64,000 nucleotides of DNA from Aliiroseovarius sp. (GTDB lineage Bacteria; Pseudomonadota; Alphaproteobacteria; Rhodobacterales; Rhodobacteraceae), in NCBI RefSeq assembly GCF_030148435.1, contig NZ_JASBTN010000061.1, positions 1 to 64,000 of the forward strand, written 5' to 3'. The notes beneath the pieces were generated by a model that was not told the origin of the DNA, ran no database searches, and saw only the letters and a list, made by a program, of their open reading frames with translations. This document shows, in pieces, positions 45,803 to 55,406 of this stretch. Position 1 is the stretch's first letter, and each line of letters opens with the position of its first letter. Position numbers and translations under genes: made by a program.

Positions 45803-46396
45803 ATGACAGACAGGCTATTCGCCCCGCTCGACCTGGGACCGATGACCATCCGCAACCGCATCGTCTCGACCGGCCACGACACGACCCTGCCGACAGATGA
45901 CAAGGTCAACGAGGCGCTGGTCGCCTATCACCGGGCACGGGCGGCGGGCGGTGTCGGGCTGATCGTTGCCCAGGTCACTGGCGTGCATGAAAGCGCGCGC
46001 TATACCTCGCATGTGCTGATGGGGTGGAGGACGGCTGCATCCCCGGGTTCGAGCGGCTGGCGCGGGCGGTACAGGCCGGGGGAGCTGTTGCAGAGCTATG
46101 TGCGTGACACGATGCTGAAACGGGCCCTGTCGCTGGGGGTCGAGGTGATCCCCTATGCGCGCCTGTTCGGAACCGATGGCACCACCGGGTATTTCCAGAA
46201 CATCGCCACCGGCGAGGCCATGATCCTTGAAGAGATGGACACGCTGATCCTGGCCCAGGCACACCGCGCGCAGGACGCGCTTCTGACCCAATGCGAGGCC
46301 GCAGGTCTGCCTGTCACCGGCATCGGCGACTGCCTGGCTCCGCGCACGGCGGAGGAAGCGGTGCTGGAGGGATTGAAGGCGGGATGGGCGGTGTAG
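45803..46396 (+). pseudogene. FMN/FAD oxidoreductase gene with internal deletion
   Basis: The start is excellent: AGGAGG before the ATG at 45803 and the old-yellow-enzyme-type beginning MTDRLFAPLDLGPMTIRNRI. After about 72 codons the frame shifts near 46019 (another frame continues with VEDGCIPGFERLARAVQA). The C-terminal end of the same family then resumes in the first frame (LKRALSLGVEVIPYARLFG and the tail TGIGDCLAPRTAEEAVLEGL). The result is an apparent 197-residue frame, whereas intact relatives (trimethylamine-dehydrogenase/demethylase type) are near 680 residues. Most of the FMN barrel, the iron-sulfur cluster region and the NAD domain are gone. It was probably a partner of the divergent methyltransferase. 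Confidence 0.8.
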
Positions 46397-46402
46397 GACC
46401 GC

Positions 46403-46427
46403 CCTCCGGAAAGCCGGAGGTGTTTTT
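46403..46427 (+). terminator. Terminator after the oxidoreductase remnant
   Basis: CCTCCGG (46403-46409) pairs with CCGGAGG (46414-46420) over a 4-nt loop, followed by TGTTTTT. Confidence 0.85.
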
Positions 46428-46453
46428 AAGCGGACGCGACGGCCCGGTTCAGG

Positions 46454-47140
46454 TCAGCTCCGCAGCCAGTCCAACAGGTGGCCGATGTCAGGCAGGACCA
46501 CATCGGCGAACGGGGCCAGCTCTGCCTCGACCGCCATGCCGGTCAGCACGCCTGCGGTCTGCATCCCGGCGGCGCGGCCTGCGTGCAGGTCATGAAGGCT
46601 GTCGCCCACCATGACCACGCGGGACGGATCCAGGCCCAGCTTGGCGGCAAAACCAAGACACTGCCCCGGTTCGGGTTTGAATCCGTGGCCGCTGTCATAG
46701 CCCGCGATGAAATCGAATTTCTCGGTCACACCGGCGCTTCGCAGATGCGCCAGTGCGGGGGCTTCGGCGTCATTGGTGGCCACGCCCAGCTTCAACCCCA
46801 GTGACCGCAGCACATCGAGGAACGGCGCCAGCGGCACCGCCTCGGCCTGGGGCGCATTGGCGGCTTCTTCGTTCAGCACCTGTTCCAGCGCGTCGCCCGG
46901 CATGTCGAAATGGTCGCCCAGGGCGGTGACGACCTCTTCGGGCGTTCCAGCAATGACCACGCTGGAAGGATCGAACACCGCGCCGTCACAATCATAGCCG
47001 ATCGCCGCCCCCACGGACCGGGCCCGGTCGGCATCCCCCCCGCACAGACGATCCAGCACCGCGCGCGCCCAGGCCTCCCAGGTGGCGCCGAACTGAAACA
47101 GTGTGCCATCCTTGTCGAAAAGAACTCCGTCCACGCGCAT
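46454..47140 (-). CDS. HAD-family phosphatase (phosphoglycolate-phosphatase-like)
   Basis: The 228-residue hydrolase has HAD motif I DKDGT (residues 9-13), motif II in GVATND, the motif III lysine in HGFKPEP and motif IV in VMVGDSLHDLHAG. Cap-domain type and length suit phosphoglycolate phosphatases, but substrate is not certain. GAGGGGGAA precedes the ATG, 12 bp after the upstream dehydrogenase stop, so the two genes are one operon. Confidence 0.87.
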   Translation of the reverse strand: MRVDGVLFDKDGTLFQFGATWEAWARAVLDRLCGGDADRARSVGAAIGYDCDGAVFDPSSVVIAGTPEEVVTALGDHFDMPGDALEQVLNEEAANAPQAEAVPLAPFLDVLRSLGLKLGVATNDAEAPALAHLRSAGVTEKFDFIAGYDSGHGFKPEPGQCLGFAAKLGLDPSRVVMVGDSLHDLHAGRAAGMQTAGVLTGMAVEAELAPFADVVLPDIGHLLDWLRS

Positions 47141-47152
47141 GGCTGTTCCCCC

Positions 47153-48025
47153 TCAGTCCAGCGCGCGCAGGCGCTTGATCAGCGACGAGGTATCCCAGCG
47201 TCCGCCGCCCAGCTTCTGCACGTCCTTGTAGAACTGATCGACCAGCGCGGTCATGGGCAGGGCCGCGCCGTTGCGTTCGGCCTCGTCCAGGCAGATGCGC
47301 AGATCCTTGCGCATCCAGTCCACCGCGAACCCATGCTCGAAATGGTCGTCCGCCATGGTCTCGTGCCGGTTCACCATCTGCCAGCTACCCGCCGCGCCCC
47401 CCTGGATCACATCGACCACTTCACGAATGTCCAGCCCGGCCTTTTCGGCGAAGTTCAGCCCCTCGGACAGGCCCTGCACCAGACCTGCGATGCAGATCTG
47501 GTTGACCATCTTGGTCAACTGCCCGGCCCCCGTGTCGCCCAGACGCTTGATCACCCGGCCATAGGCCTGCATCACCGGCTTGGCCGCGTCAAAGGCCGCT
47601 TGCTCGCCGCCACACATGATTACCAGAACACCATTCTCGGCCCCGGCCTGCCCGCCCGAAATCGGCGCATCGACGAATTGCCCGCCCAGGGCGGCGGCCT
47701 CGGCGGCAAGCTCCTCGGTCACTTCGGCGGATACGGTGGTGTGATCGACCACGACCGCGCCAGACCCCATGCCGGAAAACGCCCCGTCCGCACCCTTGCA
47801 AACCGAGCGCAGGTCATCGTCGTTCCCGACGCATATCATGATGAAGTCGGCCCCCTCGGCCGCCTCGCGCGGTGTCCGGTGGGCGCTGCCGCCATGTTCC
47901 CCTGCCCAGGCCTCGGCCTTGGCGAAGCTGCGGTTGTAGACCGCCACCTCGTGGCCCGCCTTCACCAGGTGCCCGGCCATCGGGTAGCCCATGACCCCCA
48001 GCCCCAGAAATGCACATTTCGCCAT
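47153..48025 (-). CDS. 3-hydroxyisobutyrate-dehydrogenase family NAD(P) oxidoreductase
   Basis: The 290-residue protein is a beta-hydroxyacid dehydrogenase of the HIBADH/tartronate-semialdehyde-reductase family. It has the Rossmann signature FLGLGVMGYPMAGHLVKAGH, the substrate loop DAPISGGQAGAENG and the catalytic Lys in GQLTKMVNQ. Substrate is not assigned: hydroxyisobutyrate, glyoxylate-type or succinate-semialdehyde-type substrates are all possible. Being followed by a phosphoglycolate-phosphatase-like gene in the same operon slightly favours a glyoxylate-linked role. Confidence 0.88.
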   Translation of the reverse strand: MAKCAFLGLGVMGYPMAGHLVKAGHEVAVYNRSFAKAEAWAGEHGGSAHRTPREAAEGADFIMICVGNDDDLRSVCKGADGAFSGMGSGAVVVDHTTVSAEVTEELAAEAAALGGQFVDAPISGGQAGAENGVLVIMCGGEQAAFDAAKPVMQAYGRVIKRLGDTGAGQLTKMVNQICIAGLVQGLSEGLNFAEKAGLDIREVVDVIQGGAAGSWQMVNRHETMADDHFEHGFAVDWMRKDLRICLDEAERNGAALPMTALVDQFYKDVQKLGGGRWDTSSLIKRLRALD

Positions 48026-48194
48026 CTTGCCCTCCTCCGCGTGTATCCGACTTGCTTCCTACCTAGCTTGCCGGGACCAAAGGTCAAGCCGGGCTTTCCG
48101 GCACGGGCGCGCAGGCACCGCTTGTCGCCGCCCCCTCGCCCAACCGATTGAAACACCCCGCGAAGGCCGCTATGGAAAGAGGTGTTTCCCCGGG

Positions 48195-50681
48195 ATGGAC
48201 AGAGAACTCATGGCGCTCCTTTTTCGTTGGCTTGTCAGGATCATTGTGACCCTCATCGCATTGTCGGTCGTGGCTGTCCTGATGGTCTATTACCTCGCCG
48301 CACAATCCCTGCCCGACTATGACACCACCCGACCGGCCCGCGGACTGAACGACGGGATCGAGATCGTGCGCAATAATGCCAATGTGCCGCATATCTTCGG
48401 TTCGAACGACGAGGATGTCTTCTTTGGCCTCGGCTATGCCCATGCGCAGGACCGGCTGTGGCAGATGACCATGATGCGCCGCACCGCCCAGGGCCGCCTG
48501 TCCGAACTGTTCGGCCCGCGCACCCTGGAGGTGGACGAGCTGATGCGCCGGTTGGACATCTACCAACTGGCGCAGCAGGCCGTGGCGGTGCAGGACGAGG
48601 ACACCAAATCCGCCCTGCGCGCCTATGCCCGTGGGGTGAACGCCTGGTTGCAGCGCGTGAATGACGAGGCGCTCGGCCGTGGCGCGCCCGAGTTTTTCCT
48701 CTTCTCGCCCGAGATCGCCCCCTGGCAGCCCGCCGACAGTATCGCAATCCAGAAGCTGATGGGGGTGCAACTGGCAGGCCAGCTGCAAGAGGAAGTGCTG
48801 CGCGCCCGGGTGGGGCTGGCCCTGTCCCCTGCCCGGCTGGCCGACATCCTGCCAGACATGCCCGGCAACGGCGTGGCTGCGCTGCCCGAATTCGCCAGCC
48901 TCTTTCCCGGCGTGGATCCGGCCCGCGACTTTGCTGCCTACACGCCCGCGCCGCGACCCTTTCTCTCTCCCGTTGCGCCGCGCGGGCTGGCCGGCGCCTC
49001 CAACGCCTGGGCCGCGGCCCCCTCCCGTTCGGCCGCCGGGGGCACGCTCCTGGCCAATGACCCGCATCTGGGCCTCTCCGCCCCCTCGATCTGGTACCTG
49101 GCCCGGCTGGAGCTCTCTTCCGGCGGGGTGATCGGCGGCACGATTCCCGGCATGCCGCTGGTGCTCGCCGGGCGCAGCGCCGATTTCGGCTGGGGCGTGA
49201 CCAGCTCCTATCTCGACGATCAGGACATTTTCATCGAGGAACTGAACCCGGCGGATCCCTCCAAGGTTCGCACCCCTGACGGCTGGGCCGCGCTGGAAAC
49301 ACGTCCGACGATCATCCGGGTCAAAGACGCCCCGCCTGTCACCATCACCCTGCAATGGAGCGCCAACGGCCCGGTGCTGCCCGGCAATCTCTATGGTCTC
49401 GACACTGTGACCCCACGCGGCCATGTCGCGGCGGTTGGCTGGACGCTTCTGACCGGCGAAGACCGCTCGATGAGCGCGGGGCTCGCCCTGATGCGCGCGG
49501 GGTCGATCGAGGAGGGTATCGAAGCGGGGCGCATGTACACGGCCCCCAGCCAGAACCTGGTGATGGTGGACACGGAAAACATCGCGATGAAGACCATCGG
49601 CGCGATGCCCCGGCGCGATGCGGGCCACCAGTCGATGGGCCGCCTGCCCGCCCCCGGCTGGCGCGTGGAAAACCAATGGTTGGGCATCGAACCCTATGCT
49701 GCCAATCCGCAATATATCGCCCCGCGCGGCGGTATTGTCGGCAATACCAACAACAAGATCGTCGACCGCCCCTTCCCGCGCCACGTCAGTTTCAACTGGG
49801 GTGACAGCCAGCGTGTGCAGCGCTGGGAACGCCTGATGCAGGGGCGCAAGGTGCATACGCGCGAAAGCTTCATCGAGGCGCAGCTCGACACGGTCTCGAC
49901 CACGGCGCGCACGCTTCTGCCACTGGTCGGGGCGGACCTCTGGTTCACCGGCGCCGCCGCCCCCGAGGGCACACCCGAGCGCAACCGCCAGCGTGCCCTG
50001 ACCCTGCTGGCCGACTGGAACGGCGAAATGAACGAGCACATGCCCGAACCGCTGCTTTATGCCGCCTGGATGCGCGCGCTGCAGACGCGCCTGATCCGCG
50101 ACGAGCTGGGCCCGCTGGCCGCCGAGTTCACCCAAGTCGAGCCCCTGTTCATCGAACGCGTCTACCGCGACGTGGACGGGGCCGGCATCTGGTGCGACGT
50201 GGTGCAATCGGCCGCGACCGAGACCTGCACCGAGATGGCCCGGGCCGCGCTGGACGATGCGCTTCTGTGGATCGCCGAACGCTATGGCGACACCTGGGAG
50301 GCATTGCGCTGGGGCGATGCGCACCAGGCCTACCAGGATCACCCGGTGCTGGGTCAGGTGCCGGGCCTGCGTTGGCTGGTGAACATCCGCCAGTCCACAT
50401 CGGGCGGGGACAATACGCTGAACCGCGGCCTGACCAGCGGCACCGGGCGCGATCCGTTCCGCAACGTGCATGCGGCGGGGTATCGGGGGGTCTATGATTT
50501 CGCCGATCCCGACAGTTCGCTCTTCATAACGTCGACCGGACAGTCGGGCCATTTCCTGAGCCGCAACTACGACGATCTGGGCGAACTGTGGCGGCGGGGC
50601 GAATATATCCCGATGTCGCTGGACCCGGACCTGGCCCGCGCGGCGGCGGTGGGCGTGACCGTGCTGACCCCGGCGGACTGA
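48195..50681 (+). CDS. Penicillin acylase family protein
   Basis: The 828-residue N-terminal-nucleophile hydrolase is made as a precursor. A membrane segment near residues 13-36 (VRIIVTLIALSVVAVLMVYY) anchors or exports it. Self-cleavage would occur before Ser269 (GLAGA/SNAW), which becomes the nucleophile of the beta chain; the oxyanion-region NTNNKIVDRP follows. Members hydrolyse amide bonds of penicillins or, often, acyl-homoserine lactones; a quorum-quenching role is possible but not shown. The start is uncertain between the ATGs at 48195 and 48210. A 14-bp tandem repeat straddles the stop codon (50664-50691). Confidence 0.9.
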   Translation: MDRELMALLFRWLVRIIVTLIALSVVAVLMVYYLAAQSLPDYDTTRPARGLNDGIEIVRNNANVPHIFGSNDEDVFFGLGYAHAQDRLWQMTMMRRTAQGRLSELFGPRTLEVDELMRRLDIYQLAQQAVAVQDEDTKSALRAYARGVNAWLQRVNDEALGRGAPEFFLFSPEIAPWQPADSIAIQKLMGVQLAGQLQEEVLRARVGLALSPARLADILPDMPGNGVAALPEFASLFPGVDPARDFAAYTPAPRPFLSPVAPRGLAGASNAWAAAPSRSAAGGTLLANDPHLGLSAPSIWYLARLELSSGGVIGGTIPGMPLVLAGRSADFGWGVTSSYLDDQDIFIEELNPADPSKVRTPDGWAALETRPTIIRVKDAPPVTITLQWSANGPVLPGNLYGLDTVTPRGHVAAVGWTLLTGEDRSMSAGLALMRAGSIEEGIEAGRMYTAPSQNLVMVDTENIAMKTIGAMPRRDAGHQSMGRLPAPGWRVENQWLGIEPYAANPQYIAPRGGIVGNTNNKIVDRPFPRHVSFNWGDSQRVQRWERLMQGRKVHTRESFIEAQLDTVSTTARTLLPLVGADLWFTGAAAPEGTPERNRQRALTLLADWNGEMNEHMPEPLLYAAWMRALQTRLIRDELGPLAAEFTQVEPLFIERVYRDVDGAGIWCDVVQSAATETCTEMARAALDDALLWIAERYGDTWEALRWGDAHQAYQDHPVLGQVPGLRWLVNIRQSTSGGDNTLNRGLTSGTGRDPFRNVHAAGYRGVYDFADPDSSLFITSTGQSGHFLSRNYDDLGELWRRGEYIPMSLDPDLARAAAVGVTVLTPAD

Positions 50682-50738
50682 CCCCGGCGGACTGACCCGG
50701 GCACGCCTGGTCCCCGCCCGCGCGGGAGATCAACGGTG

Positions 50739-52037
50739 TCAAAGTGCCGCGTATTCCGCCTTCTGCCGCTCCGTCCAGGTCACGGTCAGCTGCCAGCCGG
50801 TCTCGTCCTGGGCTTCGTTTTCCACGACGCCCTTCTGGAACAGCCAGGCGCGCTGGCGCCCTTCGGCAAAGGCGAGATGCAGGGTCTCGGTCGTACGCGG
50901 CTCATGCAGCGCCGCCTCGATGGCTTCGAACAACGCCTCCAGCCCTTCGCCGGTGATGGCGGAGGTGGCAAAGACATGATCGTTGCGGGCGGCCTCGATC
51001 CGGCGCGCCTCGGCCGCGTCGGGGTCGAGCAGGTCGAGCTTGTTCCAGACCTCGATCCTGGGCGTGTCTTCGTCCAGCCCCAGCTCGGCCAGGATGGTTT
51101 CCACGTCGCGCGCCTGTTCGTCGGTTTCCTCGGCCGAAATGTCCCGCACATGCAGCACCAGATCGGCGCCCAGCACCTCTTCCAGCGTGGCGCGGAACGC
51201 GGCGACCAGCTGCGTCGGCAGGTCCGAGATGAAGCCCACCGTATCGGACAGGATCACCTTGCGTCCGGCACCCTGCCCGGTGCCGGGCAGTTCGACCTGG
51301 CGCATGGTCGGGTCCAGCGTGGCAAAAAGCATGTCCTTGGCCATGACATCCGCGCCCGTGACCCGGTTGAACAGGGTCGATTTCCCCGCATTGGTGTAGC
51401 CCACCAGCGCGACGATCGGGAACGGCACCTTGGCGCGGGCGGCGCGGTGCAGTTCGCGGGTCTTGACGACCTTTTCCAACTGGCGGCGCAGGCGGGTGAG
51501 CTGGTCGTCAATCGCGCGGCGATCGGCCTCGATCTGGGTTTCGCCGGGGCCGCCCACGAAACCGAGCCCGCCACGCTGGCGTTCCAGGTGGGTCCAGGCG
51601 CGCACCAGTCGGGTGCGCTGGTAGGAAAGCGCGGCCATTTCCACCTGCAACACGCCTTCCCGGGTGCGCGCGCGGTCCGAGAAGATTTCAAGGATCAGCC
51701 CGGTGCGGTCCAGGATCTTGACCTTCCACGCCTTTTCCAGATTGCGCTGCTGTACCGGTGTCACCGGACCGTCGATCAGCACCAGCCCGATCTCGGCGGC
51801 CTTGAACCGCTGACCAAGCTCCTCGATCTTGCCGGACCCGAACAGGTAGCCGGGCTGTGGGCGCGGCAGGGGGACGATTTCCTGCCCCGCAACCTCCAGA
51901 TGCGGGAGCGCCGCGGCAAGCGCCACGGCCTCGTCAAGCGCCGGACCGGATTTACGCCGGTCAGGCTCGGATTTGATATCGGGATGGAGAACCCAGGCCC
52001 GTGTGGGCGTGGCCTCGCGCGGGGTTGGATCGGTCAG
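50739..52037 (-). CDS. hflX: Ribosome-associated GTPase HflX
   Basis: HflX splits or rescues stalled ribosomes under stress. It shows the N-terminal HflX domain ([48 protein letters not shown]), then the G domain with G1 [10 protein letters not shown]3 DTVGF and G4 NKLD. Family sequence continues upstream of the first GTG (51926) as [20 protein letters not shown], with no ATG, GTG or TTG in frame. The only plausible start is a CTG at 52037 that overlaps the hfq stop (CTGA). I therefore extend the gene to 52037; if CTG is not used the protein starts at 51926 and loses conserved residues. Confidence 0.9.
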   Translation of the reverse strand: MTDPTPREATPTRAWVLHPDIKSEPDRRKSGPALDEAVALAAALPHLEVAGQEIVPLPRPQPGYLFGSGKIEELGQRFKAAEIGLVLIDGPVTPVQQRNLEKAWKVKILDRTGLILEIFSDRARTREGVLQVEMAALSYQRTRLVRAWTHLERQRGGLGFVGGPGETQIEADRRAIDDQLTRLRRQLEKVVKTRELHRAARAKVPFPIVALVGYTNAGKSTLFNRVTGADVMAKDMLFATLDPTMRQVELPGTGQGAGRKVILSDTVGFISDLPTQLVAAFRATLEEVLGADLVLHVRDISAEETDEQARDVETILAELGLDEDTPRIEVWNKLDLLDPDAAEARRIEAARNDHVFATSAITGEGLEALFEAIEAALHEPRTTETLHLAFAEGRQRAWLFQKGVVENEAQDETGWQLTVTWTERQKAEYAAL

Positions 52038-52270
52038 TTTTCGTCGCCGTCATAGAGGTTGATCGGCTGGGTCGGCATGATGGTCGAGATCGCGTGCTTG
52101 TACACGAGCTGCGACTGGCCGTCCCGCTTCAGCAGGACACAGAAATTGTCGAACCAGGAAATCACGCCCTGCAATTTGACGCCGTTGATCAGGAAGATCG
52201 TGACCGGCACCTTGGTCTTGCGGACGTGATTGAGGAAGGCGTCCTGCAGGTTCTGTTTGTCGGCAGCCAT
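52034..52270 (-). CDS. hfq: RNA chaperone Hfq
   Basis: The 78-residue protein forms the Sm-like hexamer that pairs small RNAs with mRNAs. Both Sm motifs are present: [20 protein letters not shown] and the YKHAIS box, with Gln8 and Lys56-His57 in place. AAGGAAAC precedes the ATG. The leader has a 7-bp hairpin and an A-rich stretch. hflX follows with a 4-bp overlap if the CTG start is used, the conserved hfq-hflX order. Confidence 0.97.
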   Translation of the reverse strand: MAADKQNLQDAFLNHVRKTKVPVTIFLINGVKLQGVISWFDNFCVLLKRDGQSQLVYKHAISTIMPTQPINLYDGDEN

Positions 52271-52295
52271 CGCTTGTTTCCTTTTTTCTATCGGA

Positions 52296-52312
52296 CTGCC
52301 GGACCCCGGCAG
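52296..52312 (-). promoter_or_regulatory. Hairpin in the hfq leader
   Basis: CTGCCGG (52296-52302) and CCGGCAG (52306-52312) form a perfect 7-bp stem with a 3-nt loop. In the minus-strand mRNA it lies about 25 nt before the AUG and is followed by AGAAAAAAGGAAACAAG, an A-rich repeat of the type Hfq's distal face binds. Confidence 0.5.
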
Positions 52313-52392
52313 GGAATTAACCTTTCACGCGAGTATGAAAAACTATTCCGGATGTTACCAGCCCAAAAATGAGGCGCTGGGAAAGGGATGTA

Positions 52393-53913
52393 TCACCCGC
52401 GCCACGTTTCCGGGTTCAGAAGCGCGACGATGGCCAGTGTCTCCAGGCGGCCCAGAACCATGGCCCCCGTGAGCACCAGTTTGGCCGGGGTGGAGAGATC
52501 GGCGTAGGAGATCGGCTCGACCGCGGCGATACCGGCGAGCGGCCCGGTGGTGGTCAGCGCCGCGATGGTCAGCACCATGGCGCTTTCGAACCCTTCCCCG
52601 GTCAGCGAGAACAGCACCATGACCAGGGCCACCGACAGGGTCATCAGCATGAAGAACACCCAGGCCATATAGGCCCCGCGCCCGCGCATGAGGCGCGCTT
52701 CGCCACCGTGCCCGCCGACCGAGGACGGATGCACCAGCTTGTCCATCTCGCGCATCCCGTGTTTGTAGAGCGCATAGACCCTGAGCAGCTTTGCCCCGCC
52801 CGCCGTGGTTGCCACGCCGCCACCGACCAGGGCCAGACCCATCAGGATCAGCCCCGGGGTATCCAGCCCGGACCAGGTCTGGCTGGCCTCCCAGGCGCGG
52901 CTTTCGAACCCGGTGGTGGTGAGAAAGCTCAACACCGTAAAGACCGACCCCCAAAGCGAGGCAAGGCCCGCGAGCAGGTTCATTTCCTCGTCGACCTCGA
53001 AGGCCCCGACCCAGTGGCGGGCGAACAGGAATCCCGGTACGGCCAGGATCAGTACGGCGGCCAGGCGCACCTCGGGATCCGCTGCCAGGCTGGTCAGGTC
53101 CGTGCTCATCCGGTCGCGGGTAAAGGTCAGGCGCGAGATGGCGAAACACATGAATACGGCCAGCATGAGCTCGCCGCCCACGCCCGCATTTCCGCCGCCC
53201 GGTCCGCCGACCGGAGAAATGCCACTGGTCGCCAGCGTGGACATGGCATGGGAAATTGCCACGAAGGGGCTTTCTCCGGCCAGAACCAGCCCGAGCCAGA
53301 GGATCAGGGTCAGCCCCGTGTAGACCGGCAGAAGCTGCGCCCCGTAGACGCGAATGCGCTGGCCCAGATCCGCCACGTGGGTAATCTGGCTGGTGCCCCT
53401 GCTTTCCGCCCCCATGGTGCGCTGCGCGCGCACCTCGAACCCGCCCAGGGCCATGGGGGCAAGAATCGCAATCGCGCCCACCCAGATGAACAGCCCGCCC
53501 ATCCATCCCACCAGAGCGCGCCAAAGATGCACGCTGTCAGGCAGGCGTCCCGGATCGTCGAACAGCGTCGCGCCGGTGGTGGTCAGGGCCGAAACCATTT
53601 CCACATAGGCGTTCAGGAAGGAGGTGTTGCGCACCGCCTGGTGGAACGGCACCGCCAGCATGAGGGGCAGGATCACGAACAGGCCCAGAAGCGCGAGAAG
53701 GTGGCGCGAGGGGTGATTGATCCGCGGCCGTCCCATCAGCGCCAGCGCCATGAAGCTGGTCAGGAATCCGAAAAACAGCGCGCCATACAGAAACACCCGT
53801 CCAACATAATGGTCCCGCACCAACAGCCCATATATCCCGGGCACCAGCATGGCCAGCACGCCGATCCCCATCAGGATCACCAGAAGCGGCAGTTTGGCAA
53901 TGCGATCGAACAT
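52393..53913 (-). CDS. trkH: Trk potassium uptake membrane subunit TrkH
   Basis: The 506-residue inner-membrane protein moves K+ with TrkA as regulator. The four pore loops are visible with their filter glycines: TTTGAT, ATSGIS, TTTGFE and TTTGPL. It is strongly hydrophobic with about ten spans. The ATG at 53913 is preferred over an upstream extension of basic, non-membrane sequence. It follows trkA on the same strand by about 22 bp. Confidence 0.93.
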   Translation of the reverse strand: MFDRIAKLPLLVILMGIGVLAMLVPGIYGLLVRDHYVGRVFLYGALFFGFLTSFMALALMGRPRINHPSRHLLALLGLFVILPLMLAVPFHQAVRNTSFLNAYVEMVSALTTTGATLFDDPGRLPDSVHLWRALVGWMGGLFIWVGAIAILAPMALGGFEVRAQRTMGAESRGTSQITHVADLGQRIRVYGAQLLPVYTGLTLILWLGLVLAGESPFVAISHAMSTLATSGISPVGGPGGGNAGVGGELMLAVFMCFAISRLTFTRDRMSTDLTSLAADPEVRLAAVLILAVPGFLFARHWVGAFEVDEEMNLLAGLASLWGSVFTVLSFLTTTGFESRAWEASQTWSGLDTPGLILMGLALVGGGVATTAGGAKLLRVYALYKHGMREMDKLVHPSSVGGHGGEARLMRGRGAYMAWVFFMLMTLSVALVMVLFSLTGEGFESAMVLTIAALTTTGPLAGIAAVEPISYADLSTPAKLVLTGAMVLGRLETLAIVALLNPETWRG

Positions 53914-53935
53914 GGCGCGCGCGGCCCCTTTCGGC

Positions 53936-55312
53936 TCAGAAGAAGTCGATCGAAACCTGGAGCAGGCGTTCGACCTCGGGCACATCCGGCGACATGGCGA
54001 ACAGCACGATCACGTCGCCCTCGTCGATGCGCAGAGACCCCGTGGGCTTGACCACCTTGTCCCCTTTCTGCACCGCACCGACCAGCACACCTTCGGGAAA
54101 GTCGATGTTGCGCACTTGCTGGCCCGCGATGGGCGAGGTCGACAGGACCTGCGCCTCGATCACCTCGGCCTCGGCATCGCCGATCGAATAGACGCCGCGC
54201 ACCCGCCCATGGCGGATGTGGCGCAGGATCGAACTGACCGTGGTGGTGCGCGGGTTGATATAGGCGTCCACGTCCAGCGGCCCCATCAGCGAGGTCAGCG
54301 AAGGGTCGTTGATCAGGCAGATCGACATCGGGCAGCCTTCGGCCTTGGCCCGGACCGACGCCAGCAGGTTGACCTTGTCGTCATCCGTCACCGCCAGGAT
54401 CGCGTCGGCGCGGTTGACGCCGGCCTCCTTCAGAATGTCGATGTTCATCCCGTCACCATGCAGCACCACGGTGCGTTCCAGCTCATCCGCCGCGCGCTCG
54501 GCCACGTCGCGGTTGAGTTCGACCACCTTGGCGCGGATCCGGTCGGTGCGGTTCTCCAGCGCCTGGGCCACGGCCAGGCCGACGTTGCCACCACCCAGGA
54601 TCACCACACGTTCCTGGCGCTTGGTCGACTTGCCGAAGATCTCCAGCGTGCGTTCGACGTCTTCGGCAACCGAAATGACATAGACCTGATCGCCCTCGAA
54701 CAGCTGGTCGCCCGGTTCCGGCGCAAAGAGCGAGTTCTTGCGGCGCACCCCGACCACGATGGCACGCAGGGTGGAAAACAGGTCAGTGAGCTGGCGCAGC
54801 GGCGTGTTCAGCACCGGGCAGTCCTCGTCCAGCGCCACGCCCATCAGCTGGACGCGTCCGTCCAGGAAGCTTTCGGTGTCAAAGGCCGAGGGCGCCGAGA
54901 GGCGGCGCAGGGCGGCATCGGCGACCTCGCGTTCGGGGCTGATCACCACGTCGATCGGCAGGTGTTCGCGCCGGTAGAGGTCGGCGACGATCGCGTCCAG
55001 GTAGCTCTGCGCGCGCAGGCGGGCGATCTTGCGCGGCACGGCAAAGACCGAATGGGCCACCTGACATGTGACCATGTTGACCTCGTCGGAATGGGTCGCG
55101 GCAATGATCATGTCCGCGTCCCGCGCACCTGCACGTTCCAGGATGTCCGGGTAGGAGGCGTGCCCGGCGATGCCCTGCACGTCCAGCGTATCGGTGGCGC
55201 GATGCACCAATTCGGGGTTGTTGTCGACGACGGTAACGTCGTTCTTTTCGCCCGACAGGTGGCGCGCGATCTGCCAGCCGACCTGGCCCGCGCCACAGAT
55301 GATGACCTTCAT
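53936..55312 (-). CDS. trkA: Trk potassium uptake regulatory subunit TrkA
   Basis: The 458-residue cytosolic protein has two tandem RCK units, each with an NAD-binding motif (IICGAGQVGWQIARHL at the start and VVILGGGNVGLAVAQAL near residue 235) and C-terminal lobes. It gates TrkH, encoded just downstream. AAAGGGCAC precedes the ATG. It follows ntrX on the same strand with an approximately 95-bp gap, as in other Rhodobacterales. Confidence 0.95.
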   Translation of the reverse strand: MKVIICGAGQVGWQIARHLSGEKNDVTVVDNNPELVHRATDTLDVQGIAGHASYPDILERAGARDADMIIAATHSDEVNMVTCQVAHSVFAVPRKIARLRAQSYLDAIVADLYRREHLPIDVVISPEREVADAALRRLSAPSAFDTESFLDGRVQLMGVALDEDCPVLNTPLRQLTDLFSTLRAIVVGVRRKNSLFAPEPGDQLFEGDQVYVISVAEDVERTLEIFGKSTKRQERVVILGGGNVGLAVAQALENRTDRIRAKVVELNRDVAERAADELERTVVLHGDGMNIDILKEAGVNRADAILAVTDDDKVNLLASVRAKAEGCPMSICLINDPSLTSLMGPLDVDAYINPRTTTVSSILRHIRHGRVRGVYSIGDAEAEVIEAQVLSTSPIAGQQVRNIDFPEGVLVGAVQKGDKVVKPTGSLRIDEGDVIVLFAMSPDVPEVERLLQVSIDFF

Positions 55313-55406
55313 CGCTGTGCCCTTTCAATGACCGGCCCTGCTGGCATGGCAGACGGGGCGAGCGGCGTCAACTGCCTGCCCTGCCCCGGATTTGTGGCTG
55401 CGACCG

